A DNA stretch of 64,000 nt, from the NCBI GenBank assembly GCA_035489015.1, contig DATHKR010000320.1, positions 65,023 to 129,022 of the forward strand, written 5' to 3'. A program made the position numbers and the translations under genes. Positions 25,505-33,523 of this stretch are shown here, piece by piece. The notes below the pieces were generated by a model that was given only the letters and a program-made list of their open reading frames with translations, was not told the origin of the DNA and did no database searches. Source of the stretch: DATFRY01 sp035489015 (GTDB lineage: Bacteria; Myxococcota_A; Polyangia; Haliangiales; Haliangiaceae). How positions within the stretch are numbered: position 1 is the stretch's first letter; each line of letters starts with the position of its first letter.

Positions 25505-26221
25505 GTGGGTGGATGCACCAACTGCGCCGCCAAGTCGGGCTGCGACGATCACAAGGGCACGATGCTCGACTCCGTCGAGCAGGCGCTCGCTCGTCTGTAT
25601 CCGTCACGTCGCTGGGGTGAGCCGGATGATGGCGCTCGCTTCGGGGCCGGCGTGTCGGAGGCCGACGGCCAGGCGCTGGCCGACGAGCTGGCCACCGAGC
25701 TCGACGCGGTCGCGCTCTACCGTCCCGGCCAGGAGGACGAGTACTGCGACTACATCTATGTGCTCTGCCTGGGGCGCGAGCCGTGCGCGGTGCAGCTGCG
25801 CGACGGCGACGTCCCGGTCCCCGACGAGATCGCCGAGCTGGGCGAGGACCAGGTGGTGAGCGAGCAGTACCTGCGCGTGTGCCTGAGCAGCATGGCGCGC
25901 CTGGCCGGAGTTCAGCAGACCGCGATCGAGCTCCGCCGCGCCGGCGACGATCTCGTCATCCTCGAGCAGCCGCGCGCCGGTGTGTACGACGCGCCGCTCC
26001 TGCGCCGCCTCCAGCGCCTGGTCGCGATCCTGCCCGCCTACGACATCGTGCACGTCGACTTCGGCGACATCTCGGCGCCGCCCGAGGGCTTCGACCCGGG
26101 CGATTACCGCGAGCGCTACGGCCTCCTGCCGCACAGCGCGAACTACCTCTTCTATCCGCAGCCGAGCACGACCGAGGTGACGACCGTGCTCGCGCGCGAC
26201 GCGCTGCGCCCCGCCTTCTGA
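25505..26221 (+). CDS. Unknown protein with N-terminal GGCTNCAAKSGC motif
   Basis: The product has 238 residues if the GTG at 25505 is the start. This frame opens with VGGCTNCAAKSGCDDHKG, a CxxCxxxxxC cluster that could bind a metal or an iron-sulfur cluster. An in-frame ATG at 25562 has AAGGG 4 bases upstream but would remove the cluster. A TATGCC box lies 6 bases before the GTG, which favours the longer form. Two more Cys lie in CDYIYVLCLGREPC. The C-terminal half is rich in Asp, Tyr and Pro (YDIVHVDFGDISAPPEGFDP). I do not recognise the family. It converges on the aldehyde dehydrogenase gene. Confidence 0.72.
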   Translation: MGGCTNCAAKSGCDDHKGTMLDSVEQALARLYPSRRWGEPDDGARFGAGVSEADGQALADELATELDAVALYRPGQEDEYCDYIYVLCLGREPCAVQLRDGDVPVPDEIAELGEDQVVSEQYLRVCLSSMARLAGVQQTAIELRRAGDDLVILEQPRAGVYDAPLLRRLQRLVAILPAYDIVHVDFGDISAPPEGFDPGDYRERYGLLPHSANYLFYPQPSTTEVTTVLARDALRPAF

Positions 26222-26229
26222 GCGGCAGC

Positions 26230-27789
26230 TCAGCCCGGCTCGAGGATCGCGGCGAGCAGGCTCTTGTCGCCCTGCAGCGCGGTTCGCTGCTGGTAGAGCG
26301 ACATGCCGCGCAGCCCGCCCAGCTCCTCGCCGCCGCCGGCGCGGCCCGGGCCGCCGTGGACCAGCTGGGGCATGACGGTGCCCGGTCCCGGCGACTGCGA
26401 CGCCATCTTCTCGCTGCCGAGGTACAGCCGGCCGTTGAGCGGAGCCATGGCCGGCACCGCCGCGCGCAGCCAGTCGCGCTCGTCGGAGTAGATCGACGCG
26501 ACCAGCCCGCCGTCGCCGAGCCCGACCAGCTCGGCCGCCTCCTCGGCCGCGCCGGAGTAGACGCAGATCGTCGCGACCGGGCCGAAAACCTCGTGCTCGT
26601 GCACCGACGCCGCGGCGCGCGGATCGCGCGCCAGCCGCACCACCGGCGCGACGAAGCAGCCCTTGCCCTCGGCCACGCCGCGCGGCTTCACCTCGCCCTC
26701 GCCGCCGACCAGCGCCTCCGTCTCGCGCGCGAGCCGGGCGATCCCGCTCTTCACGTCGTCGAGCTGGGCCCGGGTGGCCAGCGGCCCCATCTGCACCGAC
26801 TCCTCGGTCGGGTTGCCGACCACGACGCTGGTCAGCCGCGCCGACAGCGCCTCGCTCACGTCGGCCAGGCGCGACTCCGGGACCATGACGCGCCGGATCG
26901 CGGTGCACTTCTGCCCGGTCTTCTGGGTGATGTCGCGCGACACGTCGGCGACGAACAGGTTCCAGGTCTCGCTGCCCGGCGCCACGTCCGGGGCCAGCAC
27001 GGCGGCGTTGAGGCTGTCCGCCTCCACGTTGACGTGGACCGAGCGGGCCACCACACCCTCGCCCGAGCGCAGCGTGCGCGCGGTGACCGACGAGCCGGTG
27101 AACGCGAGCACGTCCTGCCCGGCCAGCGAGTCGAGCAGCTTGCCGGCGCTGCCGCACAGGAACGAGAGCGCGCCGTCGGGCAGCACCTTGGCGTCGACGA
27201 AGATCTGCATCATCCGCCAGGCGACCATCGCGGTGGCGCTGGCCGGCTTCGAGACCACGGGCATGCCGGCGAGCAGCGCGGTCGCCGCCTTCTCGGCCAG
27301 GCCCCAGGCCGGGAAGTTGAACGCGTTGACGTGCACCGCCACCCCGCGCCGGGGGGTGAGGACGTGCTCGCCGTAGAAGCGCGCGGTGCGGCCGAGCTGC
27401 ACCCCCTCGCCGTCGACCAGGAGCTTGCGGTCGCCGAGGGCATGGCCGAGCTCGCCGTAGGAGGACAGGGTGAAGATCGCGCCGTCGATGTCGAACTTGG
27501 CGTCCGAGCGGGTGTTGCCGCCGTTCTCGATCGCGAGCGCGATCAGCTCCTCGCGCCCGCCGTGGAGGACCTTGGACATGGCGCGCAGGATCTGGCCGCG
27601 CTGGGCGAAGGTCAGCTCGCGCAGGGCCGGCCCGCCGCGGGCGCGGGCGTAGGCCAGGGCGGCGGCCATGTCGATGCCGCCCGACCCGCACTCGCCGATC
27701 ACCTCGTCGGTGGACGGGTTGATGAGCGCTGTCACAGGACCCTGGCCGGCGACCCAGCCTCCACACACGTAGCTCTCCAGGCGCTTCAT
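26230..27789 (-). CDS. 3,4-dehydroadipyl-CoA semialdehyde dehydrogenase / PaaZ-type ALDH
   Basis: The 519-residue product is an aldehyde dehydrogenase of the PaaN/PaaZ-BoxD branch. The N-terminus ESYVCGGWVAGQGPVTALIN, then NPSTDEVIGECGSGGIDM, NAFNFPAWGLAEKAATAL, the cofactor stretch VLAFTGSS and the catalytic Cys295 in TGQKCTAIRR are all in place. Length fits a stand-alone dehydrogenase without the C-terminal hydratase of PaaZ. Such enzymes oxidise CoA-linked semialdehydes in benzoate (box) or phenylacetate breakdown. No other genes of those pathways are in the window, so the substrate is uncertain. TAAGCT lies 8 bases before the ATG. Confidence 0.9.
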   Translation of the reverse strand: MKRLESYVCGGWVAGQGPVTALINPSTDEVIGECGSGGIDMAAALAYARARGGPALRELTFAQRGQILRAMSKVLHGGREELIALAIENGGNTRSDAKFDIDGAIFTLSSYGELGHALGDRKLLVDGEGVQLGRTARFYGEHVLTPRRGVAVHVNAFNFPAWGLAEKAATALLAGMPVVSKPASATAMVAWRMMQIFVDAKVLPDGALSFLCGSAGKLLDSLAGQDVLAFTGSSVTARTLRSGEGVVARSVHVNVEADSLNAAVLAPDVAPGSETWNLFVADVSRDITQKTGQKCTAIRRVMVPESRLADVSEALSARLTSVVVGNPTEESVQMGPLATRAQLDDVKSGIARLARETEALVGGEGEVKPRGVAEGKGCFVAPVVRLARDPRAAASVHEHEVFGPVATICVYSGAAEEAAELVGLGDGGLVASIYSDERDWLRAAVPAMAPLNGRLYLGSEKMASQSPGPGTVMPQLVHGGPGRAGGGEELGGLRGMSLYQQRTALQGDKSLLAAILEPG

Positions 27790-27797
27790 GGCCGGGC

Positions 27798-27803
27798 AGC
27801 TTA
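27798..27803 (-). promoter_or_regulatory. TANNNT box, predicted leaderless -10
   Basis: TAAGCT ends 8 bases before the ATG at 27789. No ribosome-binding site precedes that start. Confidence 0.5.
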
Positions 27804-27867
27804 CCTCCGGCCAGCCGCGCGCGCGCTCGCTCTCGCGCCGAGATGACCTCGAGAACGTGAATTCAGG

Positions 27868-27873
27868 TACATT
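27868..27873 (+). promoter_or_regulatory. TANNNT box, predicted leaderless -10
   Basis: TACATT ends 8 bases before the ATG at 27882, divergent from the similar box of the aldehyde dehydrogenase gene. Confidence 0.5.
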
Positions 27874-27881
27874 GGCCGCGC

Positions 27882-28916
27882 ATGGCGGAGCTCCGGCGGC
27901 GACTCCTGGCTGCGTTCGCCGCGATGATGCTCGTCCTGTTTGCCGGGACGCTCGGCTACTACCTGCTCGGCGACGGTCACTGGAGCGTCTTCGACTGCTT
28001 CTACATGACCATCATCACCCTGACCACGGTCGGGTACGGGGAGGTGCTGCAGTCGTTCGACGCGGTGGCGCACGCGCGCGCGTTCACGGTCGGGCTGCTG
28101 GTGTTCGGGATGGGCACCGTCGTCTACTTTGCTTCCGCGCTGACTGCGCTCATCATCGAGGGGGACCTGCGCCAGGCCCTCCGCCACACCCGCATGCGCA
28201 AGCAGATCGCCAGGCTCGAGAACCACGTGGTCGTGTGCGGCGCCGGGTCGACCGGCAGCCACGCGATCCAGGAGCTGATGGAGTACCGGATCCCGACGGT
28301 CGCGATCGACCTCGACCGCGCCCGGCTCGAGGACCTCGCCGACCAGCACCAGGTGCCGGAGTTCAAGTACATCGTCGGTGACGCGACCGACGACGACGTG
28401 CTCGAGGAGGCGGCGCTGGGCAAGGCGCGCGGCCTGGTGACCGCGCTGCACGGCGACAAGGACAACCTCTTCGTGGTGGTGTCGGCCCGCCAGATGAACA
28501 CGCGGGCGCGCATCGTCGCGCGCGGCAGCGACCTGCAGGTGCTCGAGAAGCTGAAGAAGGCCGGCGCCGATACGGTGGTCTCGCCCAACTACATCGGCGG
28601 GATGCGGATGGTCTCCGAGCTCTTGCGCCCCGAGGTGGTGAAGTTCCTCGACGAGATGCGGCGCGACAAGGCGCGCTTCCGGATCGAGGAGGTGTCCGTC
28701 CCGGATGGCTCGCCGCTGGTCGGAAAGCGCATCGGCAACTCCGGCATCCGGACCTCTTCCAGCGAGATCCTGGTCCTCGCGGTGCAGGTGCCGGGCGCGG
28801 ATGGCTACCGCTTCAACCCGGGCGCCGACTTCGAGCTCGGCGCCGGCATGACCCTGGTCGTGCTCGGCCCGCTGTCCGAGGTCGACGCGCTGCGCGATCG
28901 GGCGCGCGGGTCGTAG
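27882..28916 (+). CDS. RCK-domain potassium channel (two-TM, MthK/TrkA type)
   Basis: The product has 344 residues. One helix at about 8-30, a pore loop with the selectivity filter TVGYGE (49-54) and a second helix at about 65-95 make a two-TM channel subunit. NHVVVCGAGSTGSHAIQELM starts the cytoplasmic TrkA-N/RCK Rossmann domain (about 113-235). A TrkA-C domain follows (about 255-342, GSPLVGKRIGNSGIRTSSSE). Tetramers of such proteins conduct potassium under control of nucleotides or calcium. The gene stands alone and faces the ThrE-type gene. Confidence 0.94.
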   Translation: MAELRRRLLAAFAAMMLVLFAGTLGYYLLGDGHWSVFDCFYMTIITLTTVGYGEVLQSFDAVAHARAFTVGLLVFGMGTVVYFASALTALIIEGDLRQALRHTRMRKQIARLENHVVVCGAGSTGSHAIQELMEYRIPTVAIDLDRARLEDLADQHQVPEFKYIVGDATDDDVLEEAALGKARGLVTALHGDKDNLFVVVSARQMNTRARIVARGSDLQVLEKLKKAGADTVVSPNYIGGMRMVSELLRPEVVKFLDEMRRDKARFRIEEVSVPDGSPLVGKRIGNSGIRTSSSEILVLAVQVPGADGYRFNPGADFELGAGMTLVVLGPLSEVDALRDRARGS

Positions 28917-28932
28917 CGCGGGCGGATTCGTC

Positions 28933-30216
28933 CTACAGCTCGCGGCGCGGCGGCACGCTGACCGTCGCCATCAGCAGCCCGGCGACCAGCGATACACCGA
29001 CCAGGATCATCGCGAACGCGGTGTCGATCCCGGTGATGACGTCTCGCTCGAGCATCGACGACAGGCTGCGCAGCCCCATGCTGCCCGGCACCAGCAGGAG
29101 CAGGCCCGGCACCAGCGGCACCATCGCCGGGCGGTCGGCCAGGCGGGCGTACACGTTGCTGCCGGCCGCCAGCGCGAACCCGCCCAGCGCCGCTCCCAGC
29201 TCCGGCCCGAGCAGCGAGGTGCCGATGCGCGCGGCGTAGTACCCGGTCGCGCCGGCCACCGCGATCGGCAGCGCATCGCGCGGGTGCGCGCCCAGCATCA
29301 CCATCGCGGCCGGCACGAACGCGACCAGCGCGACCAGCTCGGTCCAGGCCGGCAGCGGCGCGCCGAACGCCGACGGCCGCGCGCCGAACAGCCTGGTCAT
29401 CACCACGTCGGCCAGCGCGACGCCGAAGGTGATCTGCAAGAAGGCCACCGCCGCGGCGACCAGGCGGGCGGTGCCGGAGGCCAGGTTGCGGGTGGCCAGC
29501 TCGGTCATCGCCACGGTCAGGGTCAGCCCGGGCACCAGCGCGATGAGGCCGGCCAGCACCGCGATCTGCAGCGACATGGTGAAGCCGGCGATGACCGCGG
29601 CGTGCGCCAGCGCCGCCGCGGCGGTGGCCGCGACCAGCTCGAAGACCCGGCTGCCCGCGATGCTGCGGCGGAACGCGAGCGAGAGCGCGCCGATGACCAG
29701 GCCGATGGCGCCGCCCGCGGCCACCTCCTGCCAGCCGCCGGCCAGAAAGCGCGCCGCCGCCGCCGACAGGAGCCCGCCGGCCGGGACGATGAGGAGCGGA
29801 CCGTAGCGCGGCCGCGCCGACACGATCGCGCGCACCCGCACCACCCCGTCGGCCAGGGTGATCCGGCGGCGTCCGACGTCGCCGGCGACCTTGTCGAGCG
29901 CGGCCAGCCGCTCGAGGTTGACCTCGCCCGGGTCGATCCGGACGATCGCGGTGCGCTGGGCGGCGAGCGGGCCGAACCCGGCCATGATCGACGTCGGGGT
30001 CGAGGAGATCTGCGACTCCAGCCCGAGCAGCCGGGCCATGCTGCTCATCGCGGCCTCGAGCCGGTCGGCCGGCGTGCCGAACCGGTGCAGCGCGACGCCG
30101 AGCTCCATCACGAACGCGATGCCGGCGGTCGGGTCGGTGGTCGAGGCGATCACGCGGGCGGGGCCGGGCGGCTCGGTCTCTCGGGGTGGTGTGTCCCCCT
30201 CGTCCCCGCGCGTCAT
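28933..30216 (-). CDS. ThrE-type threonine/serine exporter family protein
   Basis: The 427-residue product combines the two halves of the ThrE family in one chain. A soluble N-terminal domain (GIAFVMELGVALHRFGTPAD, then STPTSIMAGFG) leads into about ten hydrophobic segments from about 140 on. IALVPGLTLTVAMTELATRN and PGLLLLVPGSMGLRSLSSML are the characteristic loops of the two membrane halves. Members export threonine and serine or related small amino compounds. TAGGAT ends 6 bases before the ATG. The exporter is not next to amino-acid biosynthesis genes, although lysC is 5 kb away. Confidence 0.9.
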   Translation of the reverse strand: MTRGDEGDTPPRETEPPGPARVIASTTDPTAGIAFVMELGVALHRFGTPADRLEAAMSSMARLLGLESQISSTPTSIMAGFGPLAAQRTAIVRIDPGEVNLERLAALDKVAGDVGRRRITLADGVVRVRAIVSARPRYGPLLIVPAGGLLSAAAARFLAGGWQEVAAGGAIGLVIGALSLAFRRSIAGSRVFELVAATAAAALAHAAVIAGFTMSLQIAVLAGLIALVPGLTLTVAMTELATRNLASGTARLVAAAVAFLQITFGVALADVVMTRLFGARPSAFGAPLPAWTELVALVAFVPAAMVMLGAHPRDALPIAVAGATGYYAARIGTSLLGPELGAALGGFALAAGSNVYARLADRPAMVPLVPGLLLLVPGSMGLRSLSSMLERDVITGIDTAFAMILVGVSLVAGLLMATVSVPPRREL

Positions 30217-30222
30217 TCCGCC

Positions 30223-30228
30223 ATCCTA
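30223..30228 (-). promoter_or_regulatory. TANNNT box, predicted leaderless -10
   Basis: TAGGAT ends 6 bases before the ATG at 30216, with no ribosome-binding site between. Confidence 0.5.
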
Positions 30229-30344
30229 GAACCGGGCGACGCCAGGATCACCGGTCGAGCCATCCCGTCGACGTCCCACCCGGACTTTGACGTGGTCCTC
30301 GACGGCTCTCGCGGGCACCCTGTCGCGCGCCGCCGGACTCGTCG

Positions 30345-30350
30345 TATCGT
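30345..30350 (+). promoter_or_regulatory. TANNNT box, predicted leaderless -10
   Basis: TATCGT ends 8 bases before the GTG at 30359. It supports that start over the upstream TTG at 30287. Confidence 0.5.
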
Positions 30351-30358
30351 GGGGAGTC

Positions 30359-31753
30359 GTGAGCGCCGAGACCACCGTCACCCTGCATCGCGGGAGCCCG
30401 ACCGAGGCTCCCGCCCGCAAGGCGCCGCACCTGTTCCTCGCCCTCGAGTGCACCCGCCCGCTCGCGCTCTCGGCCCGCTACTCGCTCGAGGGGATCGACG
30501 TGGTCGTCATCGGGCGCGGCCCGGAGCGCTCGGCCGAGCACGGCACGATCGACGGCCGGCGCGTCCTCACCGTGCGGGTACCCGACCCGAGCATGTCGCA
30601 CACCCACGTCCGGCTCGAGCGCGGGCTCGGCTACTGGGTCGTGCAGGACACCGGCTCCAAGAACGGCACCATGGTCGACGGCCTGACCGTGCGCCGCGCC
30701 CGCCTCGACGACGGCGCCCTCATCACCCTCGGCTACACCCTGTTCCTGTTCCGGCTCGGCCTGCCGGTCCTGTCGGACGAGCCCTGGGTCGACGCCGGCG
30801 AGCGCGAGCCGGCCGCCCCCGGCCTCTTGACCCTGGTCCCGGAGCTGGAGCGCGAGCTCGCCCGCCTGGTCCAGGTCGCGCCGTCGACCGTCACCGTCAC
30901 CATCCGCGGCGAGACCGGCACCGGCAAGGAGGTGCTGGCCCGCGCGGTGCACCGCCTGTCGCGCCGGCCCGGCGAGTTCGTCGCGGTCAACTGCGGCGCG
31001 CTCAGCGATGCGCTGGTCGAGAGCGAGCTGTTCGGCCACAAGAAGGGCTCCTTCTCCGGCGCGGCCACCGACCACGACGGCCTGGTCCGCAGCGCCGACC
31101 GCGGCACGCTCCTGCTCGACGAGATCGGCGATCTCCCGCCCGCGTCGCAGGCCGCGCTGCTGCGGGTCCTCCAGGAGCACGAGGTGCTGCCGGTCGGCTC
31201 GACCCGTCCGGTGCCGGTCGAGCTGCGCGTCATCTCGGCCACCCACCGCGACCTCGAGGGGCTGGTCGACAGCGGCCGGTTCCGCGCCGACCTCCTGGCC
31301 CGGGTGGCCGGCTTCCGCATCGACCTGCCGCCGATGCGCGAGCGGCGCGAGGACCTGGGCCTGCTCATCGGGACGCTCATCGAGCGGCTTTGCGGCGCCC
31401 AGGCCGAGCAGGTGGCGCTGACCGAGGCGGCGGTGCGCGCCCTCTACCGCCACGACTGGCCGCACAACGTCCGCGAGCTGGAGAAGTGCCTGGCCGCGGC
31501 GCTCATCCTGGCCGCCGGCCAGCCGATCGACGTCACTCACCTCAGCCCGGCGGTCGCCGCCGGAGCGCTCGACAACGACTCCGACCCGGCGGTCGACGAG
31601 GAGGCGCTGCGCGCCCGCCTGGTCGAGCTGCTCGCCGAGTACGACGGCAACGTCAGCGCGGTATCGCGCGCGATGGGCAAGGCGCGCATGCAGATCCACC
31701 GCTGGATGAAGCGCTTCGGGCTGGAGCCGGACTCGTACCGGCTCGAGAAGTAG
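30359..31753 (+). CDS. FHA-domain AAA+ transcriptional regulator (sigma-54 activator-like)
   Basis: The product has 464 residues from a GTG chosen by the TATCGT box 8 bases upstream. Residues about 45-145 form an FHA domain (VVIGRGPE, DPSMSHTHVRLE, DTGSKNGTMV). Residues about 165-390 are an AAA+ module with GETGTGKEVLARAVH (Walker A) and GTLLLDEIGDLPPASQ (Walker B). The loop that contacts sigma-54 is normally GAFTGA but here reads GSFSGA. The C-terminus NVSAVSRAMGKARMQIHRWM is a Fis-type DNA-binding helix-turn-helix. FHA in place of a receiver suggests control by Ser/Thr phosphorylation. The loop changes leave sigma-54 activation uncertain. Confidence 0.9.
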   Translation: MSAETTVTLHRGSPTEAPARKAPHLFLALECTRPLALSARYSLEGIDVVVIGRGPERSAEHGTIDGRRVLTVRVPDPSMSHTHVRLERGLGYWVVQDTGSKNGTMVDGLTVRRARLDDGALITLGYTLFLFRLGLPVLSDEPWVDAGEREPAAPGLLTLVPELERELARLVQVAPSTVTVTIRGETGTGKEVLARAVHRLSRRPGEFVAVNCGALSDALVESELFGHKKGSFSGAATDHDGLVRSADRGTLLLDEIGDLPPASQAALLRVLQEHEVLPVGSTRPVPVELRVISATHRDLEGLVDSGRFRADLLARVAGFRIDLPPMRERREDLGLLIGTLIERLCGAQAEQVALTEAAVRALYRHDWPHNVRELEKCLAAALILAAGQPIDVTHLSPAVAAGALDNDSDPAVDEEALRARLVELLAEYDGNVSAVSRAMGKARMQIHRWMKRFGLEPDSYRLEK

Positions 31754-31771
31754 GTCGTGGAGAAAGAGCCG

Positions 31772-31797
31772 GCGCCCCCGGCCGGAGCCGGAGGCGC
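31772..31797. terminator. Bidirectional hairpin between convergent genes
   Basis: GCGCCCCCGGC (31772-31782) pairs with GCCGGAGGCGC (31787-31797), one mismatch in 11, around a 4-base loop. It lies between the FHA regulator and the oligopeptide-binding lipoprotein, which converge here. It has no T-run. Confidence 0.6.
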
Positions 31798-31815
31798 GGC
31801 GATGGTCGTCCTACG

Positions 31816-33462
31816 CTACGGGTCGACCCACCAGCCCGACAGACCCGGGAAGCGCGGCTGCGGCCCGATGTCCTCCGGGTGCACGCCGTGCAGCCGCCGG
31901 CTCCACGCGTAGTGGCTGTACGGCGCGTAGAGGACGGTGTAGGGCAGGTCGGCGTTCACCTTGGCGTGCAGCTTGTGGTAGATGGCCTTGCGCTCGGCGC
32001 GGTTGTTGGTCCCCGACGCCGCCTCGATCAGCTTGTCGGCGTCCGCGTCGGCGTAGCCGGCGAAGTTGTTCTTCCCCTCCTTGATCTGGCTGGAGTGGAG
32101 GAGCGCCGACGGATCCGGATCCGGGATGTCCGGCAGCCAGCCGAAGAACACGCCGTCGAAGTCGCGCAGGACCACGCGCGCCTGATAGTCGCGGCTCGAC
32201 AGGTACTCCACCTTCATGTCGATGCCGATCGCGGCCAGGTCGGTGCGGAAGATCGCGAACATCTGCTCGTTCTGCGGCGTCCGCTGCGACGCCACCGCGA
32301 TGATCTGCATCGGGAACCGACCGTTCGGGCCGGCCGGGTGGCCGGCCTCGTCGAGCACCTTCACCGCCCGCTCGATGTCGAACGGATACGGCGCGATCGA
32401 CGGATCGGCGCCGAACATGTTGGGGAAGAACGGCGCCGACATCGGCTGGGCCTGGTTGAAGAACAGGTCCTCGATGATGCGCCCGCGGTTGAGCGCCAGG
32501 GTCATGGCCAGACGGACCCGCTTGTCGTCGAACGGCTTGCGCTGCACGTTCCACGCGATCGCGCGGAACAGCGAGCCGACCACGGTCGACACCTCGAAGT
32601 CGGCGCGGAAGTCCGGCATCTGCACCTCGCCGGACCAGGCCTCCACGTCGGGCACCTGGACGAAGTCGAGCTGGCCGTCCTTCAGCGCCTTCAGCTGATC
32701 GTCGCCGAGATCGACGCGGAGCTCGACGGTGTCGAGGTTGGGTCGCCCGTTCCACCACGCCTTGTTGGCCTCGAACACGAGCCGCTTGCCCTCGATCCAG
32801 CGGGCCATGCGGAACGGGCCGGTCCCGACCGGCTCGCGGTTGCCGCGCGACTCGGCCAGCGGGCCTCCGCCGTACACGTGGGCCGGCAACAGGCCGACCG
32901 TCCACGCGATCAGCGCCGGCGCGTACGGCTTCGAGTAGGTGACGACCACGGTCTGCTCGTCGGGCGTGTCGAGCTTGGAGACCGCGGCGAAGTACGGCTT
33001 CCACAGCGTCTGCGACTGGGTGTCGCGGATCGACTGATAGGTGAACGCGACGTCCTTCGAGGTGAACGGCTTGCCGTCGTGCCACTTCACCCCTTTTCGC
33101 AGCTTGAACGTGATCTGGCGTCCGTCGTCGGACCGGGTCCAGCTCTCGGCCAGGACCGGGACCGGCTCGAGCGAGCTCGACAGGCCGACCAGGCCCTCGA
33201 ACACCAGCTGGTTGGCCCGCGTGAATCGCGGCTCGAGGACCGGATTCATGTACAGCGGTTCGTTCGACGGCAGCACGATGTGACCGCCCTGGCGGGGCCT
33301 TGCCGGCGCTTCTGCACCGACCGCCCGCTCCTCACCGACCTTTCCGCTCGATGGACCACCTCCTTCCGTCTCCTCGGTCCGCTTGCGACAGGCGCCAGCG
33401 GCGAGGGCAGCGGTGACCAGACCTACGGCGACGACCAGAGTGAAGGGCTGTGCTCTCCTCAT
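31816..33462 (-). CDS. Peptide/nickel-type solute-binding lipoprotein (SBP family 5)
   Basis: The product has 548 residues. The start at 33462 gives MRRAQPFTLVVAVGLVTAAL followed by AAGAC, a lipobox. Residues 50-540 match the DppA/OppA-type family: LVFEGLVGLSS, FKLRKGVKWHDGKPFTSKDV, PVGTGPFRMARW, FDDKRVRLAMTLALNR. These proteins bind peptides or other solutes for ABC importers. No permease or ATPase genes are near, so the transporter is elsewhere or the protein serves another purpose. A TATGCT box lies 10 bases upstream. It is divergent from polA across 61 bases. Confidence 0.93.
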   Translation of the reverse strand: MRRAQPFTLVVAVGLVTAALAAGACRKRTEETEGGGPSSGKVGEERAVGAEAPARPRQGGHIVLPSNEPLYMNPVLEPRFTRANQLVFEGLVGLSSSLEPVPVLAESWTRSDDGRQITFKLRKGVKWHDGKPFTSKDVAFTYQSIRDTQSQTLWKPYFAAVSKLDTPDEQTVVVTYSKPYAPALIAWTVGLLPAHVYGGGPLAESRGNREPVGTGPFRMARWIEGKRLVFEANKAWWNGRPNLDTVELRVDLGDDQLKALKDGQLDFVQVPDVEAWSGEVQMPDFRADFEVSTVVGSLFRAIAWNVQRKPFDDKRVRLAMTLALNRGRIIEDLFFNQAQPMSAPFFPNMFGADPSIAPYPFDIERAVKVLDEAGHPAGPNGRFPMQIIAVASQRTPQNEQMFAIFRTDLAAIGIDMKVEYLSSRDYQARVVLRDFDGVFFGWLPDIPDPDPSALLHSSQIKEGKNNFAGYADADADKLIEAASGTNNRAERKAIYHKLHAKVNADLPYTVLYAPYSHYAWSRRLHGVHPEDIGPQPRFPGLSGWWVDP

Positions 33463-33523
33463 GGCATCTGCCAGCATACGCCCGGGGCAGCAGCTGGCGA
33501 AGTGTTGTAGCTTTCCCCCCGCC

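Noticed and set aside
29284..33510. A 1408-residue open frame on the plus strand
   Set aside because: It crosses the ThrE-type, FHA regulator and binding-protein genes in wrong frames and has no recognisable motif. The genes it covers have clear family signatures.
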